Source of the DNA: Clostridia bacterium
GTDB lineage: Bacteria > UBA6262 > WVXT01 > JAUXBS01
Direction of reading: 5' to 3'
DNA: 5,735 bases
Assembly (NCBI GenBank): GCA_030619245.1
Contig: JAUXBS010000093.1
Span: 1 to 5,735 of the forward strand
Part shown: positions 1-4,212 of the stretch, one piece after another
Numbering within the stretch: position 1 is the stretch's first letter
Layout: the number at the start of each line of letters is the position of its first letter
Program-made: the position numbers and the translations under genes
The notes under the pieces: generated by a model
Told to the model about the DNA's origin: nothing
What the model saw: the letters and a program-made list of their open reading frames with translations, nothing else
Databases searched by the model: none

Positions 1-4
1 CGGA

Positions 5-126
5 TTCAAGGAAAGACGCAGAATACGTTCAAATGATGCCCTTCCCAAAGGGCTGTCGTCTTTTGTCCATCGTCGGCGTCACTCATCGTTCACATACGTA
101 CAGTATTCTCACTCTTCGTTCCTTGA
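5..126. repeat. Structured repeat-like intergenic element with inverted arms
   Basis: No gene is supported here. The left arm has TCAAGGAA (6-13) and AGAATAC (20-26). The right arm has their reverse complements, GTATTCT (103-109) and TTCCTTGA (119-126), in the order needed for one long imperfect stem. Inside is a tight hairpin, GCCCTT (38-43), loop CCCA, AAGGGC (48-53). The right half also carries two near-identical direct copies of 13 bases, TCACTCATCGTTC (79-91) and TCACTCTTCGTTC (109-121), with one mismatch, 30 bases apart, and the palindrome TACGTA (95-100). This much self-similarity suggests a dispersed intergenic repeat or small non-autonomous element. That is an inference, because no second copy lies in this window. 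The left boundary may be cut by the window edge. Confidence 0.45.
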
Positions 127-134
127 CGTTGAAG

Positions 135-171
135 CAAAATACTTCCAGCATATGTCAAGATATGTTAGAAG
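135..171 (-). terminator. Probable intrinsic terminator of the PilZ gene
   Basis: Read on the minus strand, a hairpin begins eight bases after the PilZ stop codon. CTTCTA (171-166) pairs with TGGAAG (147-142) through one G-U pair. After a single mismatch, CATAT (164-160) pairs with ATATG (153-149), closing a six-base loop. The stem is followed by TATTTTG (141-135), a short uridine-rich tail. The stem is AU-rich, so termination strength is uncertain. Confidence 0.5.
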
Positions 172-178
172 CACTACA

Positions 179-538
179 CTAGGAAAGGCACTGGTTAACA
201 TAGTCGTCTAAAAACTCAAAGTCATCAATGTTAAGGGTAAGGAATCTAATGCCGAAGCCTTTATCATTTGTCCGGAGGACCAGCCCTTTAACCGTAATTG
301 TTTTTTCCTTTTTCGGCAGCTTGAATTCCATTAGCAGGATGGTTCCTTCCGTGAGTTCCGAACAGCATTCAACAAACACTCCTCCGCAACAAAGGTTTTT
401 TGAATAAAAATGTAATAAACCGTCTTCCTGGGGAGTTATGGTGGGGTGAGACTCACACTGGAATTTAACCTTCAGCGCGATTCTCGAATATTTTCGTTTT
501 TCAATAAAACCGTTATTTGAGTTATTGTTTTTCTGCAT
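179..538 (-). CDS. PilZ-domain protein (putative c-di-GMP binding), cysteine-rich motif
   Basis: This is a small cytoplasmic single-domain protein of 119 residues from the start chosen here. PilZ domains bind cyclic di-GMP and pass the signal to motility, adhesion or secretion partners. Numbered from the longer alternative start at 556 (125 residues), the RxxxR motif is R21-R25. The second motif, normally [D/N]xSxxG, is N54-L-C-C-G-G59, so the usual serine is cysteine. The rest fits a PilZ beta barrel, with a GFGIRF strand at 100-105. Four cysteines (56, 57, 64, 65) surround the motif, which is unusual. No signal peptide or membrane segment is visible. Neither start has a clear ribosome site. 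I chose 538 because a good promoter has its -10 box inside codons 3-4 of the longer version, which would make the transcript begin at about this ATG. The gene is divergent from pgsA. Its partner is not visible. Confidence 0.85.
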   Translation of the reverse strand: MQKNNNSNNGFIEKRKYSRIALKVKFQCESHPTITPQEDGLLHFYSKNLCCGGVFVECCSELTEGTILLMEFKLPKKEKTITVKGLVLRTNDKGFGIRFLTLNIDDFEFLDDYVNQCLS

Positions 539-544
539 GGCAAT

Positions 545-573
545 AATATACCACATCCGGTGAAATAATTCAA
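545..573 (-). promoter_or_regulatory. Sigma-70-type promoter of the PilZ gene
   Basis: On the minus strand, a -35 box TTGAAT (573-568) is separated by 17 bases from a -10 box TATATT (550-545), which is preceded by TGG, an extended -10 element. Transcription would start about seven bases downstream, at or within a base or two of the ATG at 538-536. This implies a leaderless or nearly leaderless mRNA. Confidence 0.6.
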
Positions 574-617
574 GGGTTTTATTGATCTATTTATTATGGT
601 TACGCGGCTGTATAAGA

Positions 618-635
618 ACTTAGACTTAGACTGAG
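618..635. repeat. Three tandem ACTTAG hexamers upstream of pgsA
   Basis: ACTTAG is repeated twice (618-623, 624-629), followed by a one-mismatch copy ACTGAG (630-635). The array lies 19 bases upstream of the pgsA -35 box, between the two divergent promoters. It could be a regulator site, but it is short enough to be chance. Confidence 0.35.
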
Positions 636-654
636 AACATTATTCACAAATATT

Positions 655-684
655 TTGACTTTTATTAAGAATTTATGCTAAAAT
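655..684 (+). promoter_or_regulatory. Sigma-70-type promoter of the pgsA-cdsA operon
   Basis: The -35 box is TTGACT (655-660) and the -10 box is TAAAAT (679-684), with an 18-base spacer. TGC just before the -10 gives an extended -10 element. AT-rich sequence upstream (636-654) could act as an UP element. The predicted start near 691 leaves a leader of about 29 bases before pgsA. Confidence 0.65.
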
Positions 685-707
685 AATTACCTGGAAAGAA
701 TGTTTTA

Positions 708-713
708 AAGGAG
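708..713 (+). promoter_or_regulatory. Ribosome binding site that points to an ATC start for pgsA
   Basis: AAGGAG is followed by six bases and then ATC at 720. The cdsA, lipoprotein, pfkA and surface-protein starts have purine-rich ribosome sites at about the same spacing. No Shine-Dalgarno-like sequence stands before the only conventional in-frame start codon, TTG at 744. The site therefore supports initiation at 720. Confidence 0.7.
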
Positions 714-719
714 ACGGAC

Positions 720-1310
720 ATCACATTATCCAACAAACTTACGTTGAGCAGAATTGCCGTTGTCCCGGTTTTTATATTTTTTATGTCGCTTAATAATCTT
801 TATTCCCGGATATTTGCCCTGGTAATTTTTGTTTTCGCAGCGTTTACGGACCTTTATGATGGACGGCTTGCCCGTAAATTCGGGCAGGTTACCAAAATGG
901 GGCAGTTCCTTGATCCCCTTGCTGATAAAATGATTGTCACAGCAGCCCTGATATCGTTCATCAGGATTGAGGATTTATCAATTCCCGCATGGATAGTAAT
1001 AGTTATTATTGCCCGGGAATTTATAATTAATGATTTACGTGACCTGGCGGTTTCTAATGGTGTAATAATAGCGGTTTCAAAAGCGGGCAAATGGAAAACG
1101 GTTATTCAAATGGTTTCTATAATTACTATCCTGTTACTGGTAGTGATAAAGAGTATGGTAACCGATATCGACTGGTTCAATCTGTTAATGCAGAAAACAA
1201 TCTTCTGGTTGATGATTCTTACCATGGCGGCAACTGTTGTCACGGGGCTTGACTACCTGACAAGGGGGGCAAGAGAGTTGCTGGATAAGAAGGTTTTTAG
1301 TGATAGTTAA
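720..1310 (+). CDS. pgsA: CDP-diacylglycerol--glycerol-3-phosphate 3-phosphatidyltransferase
   Basis: This inner-membrane enzyme transfers a phosphatidyl group from CDP-diacylglycerol to glycerol-3-phosphate, giving phosphatidylglycerophosphate and CMP, the committed step to phosphatidylglycerol. The CDP-alcohol phosphatidyltransferase signature is complete: D44-x2-D47-G48-x2-A51-R52-x8-G61-x3-D65-x3-D69, with the four aspartates that hold metal and substrate. REF at 99-101 and GKWKTVIQM at 123-131 match PgsA rather than phosphatidylserine synthase. Hydrophobic segments lie near 12-23, 31-43, 72-82, 89-104, 130-145 and 160-176. The protein has 196 residues, a normal length for the family. The start is ATC at 720. 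It gives MTLSNKLTLSRI, which aligns with the family's MNLPNKLTxSRI beginning, and it follows AAGGAG by six bases. The only conventional in-frame start, TTG at 744, would delete this conserved tip. An in-frame TAA at 684 rules out starts farther upstream. The end overlaps cdsA by 11 bases. Confidence 0.93.
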   Translation: MTLSNKLTLSRIAVVPVFIFFMSLNNLYSRIFALVIFVFAAFTDLYDGRLARKFGQVTKMGQFLDPLADKMIVTAALISFIRIEDLSIPAWIVIVIIAREFIINDLRDLAVSNGVIIAVSKAGKWKTVIQMVSIITILLLVVIKSMVTDIDWFNLLMQKTIFWLMILTMAATVVTGLDYLTRGARELLDKKVFSDS

Positions 1311-2136
1311 ACGGATACTAACCGCATTAATTTCCATCCCGGTAATTCTAACCGTCCATTTTGGAATGGTTCCGGTACTTTTATTGCTTGAGTTGGCCGT
1401 GGTCCTTGCGCTCCTGGAATACTTTCATATACTGGATTCCTGCAATAGTCCGCATCAGAAGTATCCCGGGCTGCTGGCGGTGGTTTTGCTTCCAATTGGT
1501 TTCTACTTTCAGATAACCACAGGCATTCATTTTCCGGCTGCGATTATTACCATGCTGGTGCTGGTACTGCTGTCGCTGGCTGTTTTATCAGGAGATTTAT
1601 CCGGCGCGGTTTCAACTGTTTCGGTTACACTGTTCGGGGTGCTGTACATCGGGTGGCTTTCAGGGCACCTGATATTGCTGCGGGGAATCAACCCCTGCGG
1701 GGAGAGCCTGGTTTACCTTCTGCTTTTTGTTACCTGGATTTCAGATATATCTGCCTACCTGGTTGGAACGAAGTTCGGCAGGCACAGGCTGGCAGAAAGG
1801 ATAAGCCCGAAGAAATCCTGGGAAGGAACCATTGCCGGAGTGGTTGCAGCGGTTGTCGCTGCCCTCCTCTGGCGTGAAGTTTCCGGGCTGAAGATTTTCA
1901 GCGGGGGGGGCTTAAGCCTGCAGTTTTTAAATCCTGCCTGGTGTATACTGATTGGTTTACTGCTTGGAGTGGGCGGGCAGGCAGGGGACCTTGCAGAATC
2001 AATGTTGAAGCGCAATGCAGGGTTGAAAGATTCAGGAAACATACTGCCCGGGCACGGGGGAATTCTTGACCGTTGTGACAGTCTCCTTTTTAATATACCG
2101 TTGTTGTATTACTGCATACGGTTCATTTTAAGATAA
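1300..2136 (+). CDS. cdsA: Phosphatidate cytidylyltransferase (CDP-diglyceride synthase)
   Basis: This integral membrane enzyme converts phosphatidic acid and CTP to CDP-diacylglycerol and pyrophosphate, supplying the substrate of the PgsA encoded just upstream. The family signature is intact near the C-terminus: S234-x-L-K-R238-x4-K243-D244-x7-H252-G-G-x2-D257-R258-x-D260. Upstream of it are W146-I-S-D149 and S169-P-K-K-S-W-E-G176, also typical of CdsA. The N-terminal half is a run of hydrophobic segments. At 278 residues it is of normal length. It starts with GTG at 1300, inside the last codons of pgsA, with AAGAAGG (1287-1293) six bases before it. The overlap implies translational coupling. 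A run of eight G (1903-1910), encoding glycines in a loop at 202-204, is a possible slippage site. In many genomes cdsA sits with uppS and dxr. Here it is paired with pgsA, and neither of those is present. Confidence 0.96.
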   Translation: MIVKRILTALISIPVILTVHFGMVPVLLLLELAVVLALLEYFHILDSCNSPHQKYPGLLAVVLLPIGFYFQITTGIHFPAAIITMLVLVLLSLAVLSGDLSGAVSTVSVTLFGVLYIGWLSGHLILLRGINPCGESLVYLLLFVTWISDISAYLVGTKFGRHRLAERISPKKSWEGTIAGVVAAVVAALLWREVSGLKIFSGGGLSLQFLNPAWCILIGLLLGVGGQAGDLAESMLKRNAGLKDSGNILPGHGGILDRCDSLLFNIPLLYYCIRFILR

Positions 2137-2151
2137 ATTGGAATGGGCATA

Positions 2152-2177
2152 AAGCCGGGAAGTTCATTTGACGGCTT
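2152..2177. terminator. Weak hairpin between convergent genes
   Basis: AAGCCG (2152-2157) and CGGCTT (2172-2177) form a six-base-pair stem with a 14-base loop between the ends of cdsA and the lipoprotein gene. It could act in both directions. Neither strand has a real uridine run after the stem, so it is only a candidate terminator. Confidence 0.3.
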
Positions 2178-2185
2178 CTTCCTGC

Positions 2186-2542
2186 TCAATCCAGGTCTTT
2201 GGTATTCATTTTAGTTGTGATTTTGTGTTCCAGGTTTCGTATTCTTATGGCAAGTTTGTCAACCCTGTCCCTGCCTTTAACTGCCGCGGTATTAACTTTT
2301 TCCTGAAGTCCGGCTATCTTAGCGTTGTTTTCTGCATCTTCGGAAAAGCTGTTTGAAGAATCAATTATAGCTATTAATTCATCCATTTCGGCTTCTATCG
2401 CCGCAATCTTATCCCTGGTTGCCTGTTCCTCCCGGACAATAGTTTCTTCAAGGCGGGTTTTTTGTTGTTGAAGTTTTTCCATGCTTGCGCACCCCGAAAT
2501 AACCAGGACTGCCAGTAAAACAATTCCAAATATTCTTTTCAT
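2186..2542 (-). CDS. Small coiled-coil lipoprotein
   Basis: This encodes a 118-residue exported lipoprotein. The signal peptide has K2-R3, a hydrophobic core at 4-15, and a lipobox I15-S-G-C18, so signal peptidase II would leave lipidated Cys18. Ala and Ser follow at +2 and +3. With no Asp there, the E. coli sorting rule predicts the outer membrane. The mature part is charged and largely helical, with heptad-like spacing of Leu, Ile and Ala from about 22 to 110. It is rich in Glu, Lys and Gln and looks like an elongated coiled coil. It resembles Lpp in size and design but lacks Lpp's C-terminal Lys for peptidoglycan linkage, ending instead in DLD. I do not recognise a specific family. The start is firm: AGGAG (minus strand, near 2549-2553) precedes the ATG by about six bases. 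It has its own promoter, divergent from pfkA. Confidence 0.85.
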   Translation of the reverse strand: MKRIFGIVLLAVLVISGCASMEKLQQQKTRLEETIVREEQATRDKIAAIEAEMDELIAIIDSSNSFSEDAENNAKIAGLQEKVNTAAVKGRDRVDKLAIRIRNLEHKITTKMNTKDLD

Positions 2543-2588
2543 AATTATCTCCTAATGTGATTATCGGCCGGTTGTTCTGTTTCTTTAA

Positions 2589-2596
2589 AAGCGCTT
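2589..2596. promoter_or_regulatory. Palindrome AAGCGCTT at the lipoprotein transcription start
   Basis: A perfect eight-base palindrome lies just downstream of the lipoprotein -10 box, covering about +2 to +10 of the predicted transcript. This is where a repressor could block initiation, but the site is short and chance is possible. Confidence 0.25.
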
Positions 2597-2604
2597 ATGA
2601 GGGA

Positions 2605-2634
2605 AGTATAACAAAAAAGGATTATTAAAGTCAA
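2605..2634 (-). promoter_or_regulatory. Sigma-70-type promoter of the lipoprotein gene
   Basis: On the minus strand, TTGACT (2634-2629) is the -35 box and TATACT (2610-2605) the -10 box, with an 18-base spacer. TGT directly precedes the -10, giving an extended -10 element. Transcription would start near 2598, leaving a leader of about 56 bases. Confidence 0.65.
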
Positions 2635-2646
2635 TCACTTATTTTC

Positions 2647-2675
2647 TTAACAAAAGAGTAAAAATATGATAGAAT
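2647..2675 (+). promoter_or_regulatory. Sigma-70-type promoter of pfkA
   Basis: TTAACA (2647-2652) and TAGAAT (2670-2675) are separated by 17 bases, and TGA precedes the -10 as an extended element. The start would be near 2682, with a leader of about 74 bases. Only 12 bases separate this -35 box from the -35 box of the divergent lipoprotein promoter. Confidence 0.55.
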
Positions 2676-2755
2676 ACTGCTCCGGGAAAAAATTCAAAAG
2701 TTTCGTCGATTCACCGGTATTTATATGATAATTACTCATAACGGAGGGGAATAAC

Positions 2756-4072
2756 ATGGATTCACGACACCTGACGCACAAGGAAGTGCCTGACCTTGCA
2801 ATTGAAAGGCTCGGGCCCGCAAAACTAATCTCACCCCTGGCAAAAAGGAACTGTCATTTTATAGACGATAAGGAAAAGATACTGATGTATTCACATGCCA
2901 GGCACCTGGCGGACTATAAGAAATCAGGAAAGGATGTCCCCGGGTATGAAAGGGCGGGGCCGAGGGAGAAGATATTTTTTGACCCGGGAAAGCTTAACTG
3001 CGGGATAGTTACGTGCGGCGGATTATGTCCGGGGCTTAACGATGTTGTAAGGGCGGTGGCGCTTGGCCTGCTGTGGCAGTACGAGGTTAAGAACGTGTAT
3101 GGTTTCATGTATGGTTATAACGGGCTTTCTTCCAGGCCTTTCAAAGAACCAATCCTTATAACGCCCGGAATCGTGGATGAGATACATCTGAAGGGCGGCA
3201 GTATTCTTTCGTCCTCAAGGGGCCCGCAAGACCCGGTAGACATGGTTGACAGCCTGGTTAAGATGAACATAAAGTTGTTATTTACCGTAGGAGGCGACGG
3301 GACTCTCAAGGGCGCGCGGGATATAGTAGAGGAAATCAGGAAGAGGAAACTGGAAATAAGCGTCATTGGGATTCCCAAGACGATAGACAATGATATAGCA
3401 GGTATTGAGAGAACCTTTGGTTTCGTGACAGCGGTTGAGGATGCGCGTTCTGCCATTCTGGCTGCGCATGAAGAGGCCAAGGGGGTCTGGAACGGCGTGG
3501 GACTGGTGAAACTGATGGGCAGGGATTCCGGTTTTATCGCGGCTCACACGACGCTTGCAAACAGTGACGTTAACTTCTGTTTCATACCGGAAAACCCCCT
3601 TGTGCTGGAAGGGAAGAGCGGTTTCCTGGAGCGGCTTGAAAAAAGGCTGGATGAGAAGCATCATGCCGTTATAGTGGTTGCTGAAGGGGCGGGCCAGAAC
3701 CTGATGAAGGATGATAGTAATGATAAGGACGCCTCGGGAAATGTTAAATTAAAGGAGATAGGCGGTTTCCTCAATGATAGGATTAAGGAACATTTTAAGG
3801 ACAGGAACAAAAAAGTATCAATAAAGTACATAGACCCCAGTTATATCATACGCAGCCTGCCGGCAAATTCACAGGATTCATCATTCTGCCTGGTACTGGG
3901 CCAGAATGCGGTTCATGCGGGGATGGCCGGCTGTACAAACATGGTAGTTGGCTATTGGAACCAGTACTTCACGCACATTCCCTTATCGCTTGCCACAATG
4001 AAAAGGAAGAAGATTAACCCTAAAGGCCATCTATGGCAGACCGTTCTTATCACAACGGGCCAGTCAAAGTAA
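2756..4072 (+). CDS. pfkA: 6-phosphofructokinase, atypical ATP-dependent group II type
   Basis: This cytoplasmic glycolytic enzyme phosphorylates fructose-6-phosphate to fructose-1,6-bisphosphate. Motifs in order are: the nucleotide-binding loop C87-G-G-L-C-P-G-L-N95; G179-G-D-G-T183; P207-K-T-I-D-N-D213 with catalytic Asp211; M254-G-R-D-S-G259 for sugar phosphate; P278-E-N; A309-E-G; and Y363-I-I-R366-S. Gly182 in GGDGT is typical of ATP users, since PPi enzymes usually have Asp there. Lys208 in PKTIDND is shared with PPi enzymes. Gly plus Lys marks the atypical ATP-dependent clade of group II, also known from trypanosomes and spirochaetes. The 438 residues, with about 80 before the first loop, fit that clade rather than the roughly 320-residue E. 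coli PfkA. The start is firm: GGAGGGG (2743-2749) lies six bases before the ATG. It is a single-gene unit with its own promoter. ATP use is inferred from these residues only. Confidence 0.93.
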   Translation: MDSRHLTHKEVPDLAIERLGPAKLISPLAKRNCHFIDDKEKILMYSHARHLADYKKSGKDVPGYERAGPREKIFFDPGKLNCGIVTCGGLCPGLNDVVRAVALGLLWQYEVKNVYGFMYGYNGLSSRPFKEPILITPGIVDEIHLKGGSILSSSRGPQDPVDMVDSLVKMNIKLLFTVGGDGTLKGARDIVEEIRKRKLEISVIGIPKTIDNDIAGIERTFGFVTAVEDARSAILAAHEEAKGVWNGVGLVKLMGRDSGFIAAHTTLANSDVNFCFIPENPLVLEGKSGFLERLEKRLDEKHHAVIVVAEGAGQNLMKDDSNDKDASGNVKLKEIGGFLNDRIKEHFKDRNKKVSIKYIDPSYIIRSLPANSQDSSFCLVLGQNAVHAGMAGCTNMVVGYWNQYFTHIPLSLATMKRKKINPKGHLWQTVLITTGQSK

Positions 4073-4110
4073 AAACCGTCCCTGGTTTTATACAACCTTT
4101 TATAGGTTGT
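4072..4110 (+). terminator. Two hairpins just after pfkA
   Basis: AAAACC (4072-4077) pairs with GGTTTT (4084-4089), starting at the stop codon. ACAACCT (4092-4098) pairs with AGGTTGT (4104-4110) around a five-base loop. Neither has a long uridine tail, although the first stem ends in four T. GGTT at 4084-4087 can also pair with AACC at 4094-4097, so alternative folds exist. Together they probably end or protect the pfkA transcript. Confidence 0.45.
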
Positions 4111-4130
4111 GATTAAACTCACAAATTATT

Positions 4131-4151
4131 AAGTTGACAATCAGCTTTTTT
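4131..4151 (+). terminator. Possible intrinsic terminator overlapping the next promoter
   Basis: AAGTTGA (4131-4137), loop CAA, and TCAGCTT (4141-4147) form a seven-base-pair stem with one G-U pair, followed directly by TTTT (4148-4151). It would be a second stop for pfkA transcripts. The same bases hold the -35 box of the downstream promoter. Confidence 0.35.
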
Positions 4152-4162
4152 GGTGGTAACAT
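4134..4162 (+). promoter_or_regulatory. Sigma-70-type promoter of the surface-protein gene
   Basis: A perfect -35 TTGACA (4134-4139) is followed by a 17-base spacer and TAACAT (4157-4162), with TGG immediately before the -10 as an extended element. The start would be near 4169, giving an AT-rich leader of about 44 bases that ends in AAGGAG (4201-4206). Confidence 0.6.
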
Positions 4163-4212
4163 TTTATTTATGGGGGAAAATACTTAATTATATTAATAAT
4201 AAGGAGCGCGGC

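Noticed and set aside
1..178. CRISPR array, tRNA or insertion sequence at the left edge
   Set aside because: Direct repeats number only two and are imperfect, no cloverleaf or CCA end is seen, and there is no transposase or clear target duplication.
2..211. Plus-strand reading frame open from the left edge to a TAA near 209-211
   Set aside because: No recognisable protein, no start in the window, runs through the hairpin-rich element and into the antisense of the PilZ gene; most likely chance openness of a repeat-derived sequence.
700..708. Two-codon mini-ORF (ATG TTT TAA) just before the pgsA ribosome site
   Set aside because: Too short to give weight to; probably chance in an AT-rich leader, although a translational effect cannot be excluded.
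854..1090. Minus-strand open frame inside pgsA
   Set aside because: Shadow of the pgsA coding frame; no start signals and no protein-like pattern.
744..1310. pgsA starting at TTG 744
   Set aside because: No ribosome site in front and it removes the conserved N-terminal NKLT segment; the ATC at 720 fits better.
1307..2042. Open frames in cdsA on both strands (about 1307-1495, 1653-1877, 1755-2042)
   Set aside because: Shadows of cdsA, whose full catalytic signature is in the plus frame from 1300.
2168..2356. Plus-strand open frame opposite the lipoprotein gene
   Set aside because: No ribosome site, and the minus strand has a signal peptide, lipobox and ribosome site.
2914..3664. Minus-strand open frames inside pfkA (2914-3108, 3115-3480, 3278-3664)
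   Set aside because: Antisense shadows of a gene with all phosphofructokinase motifs.
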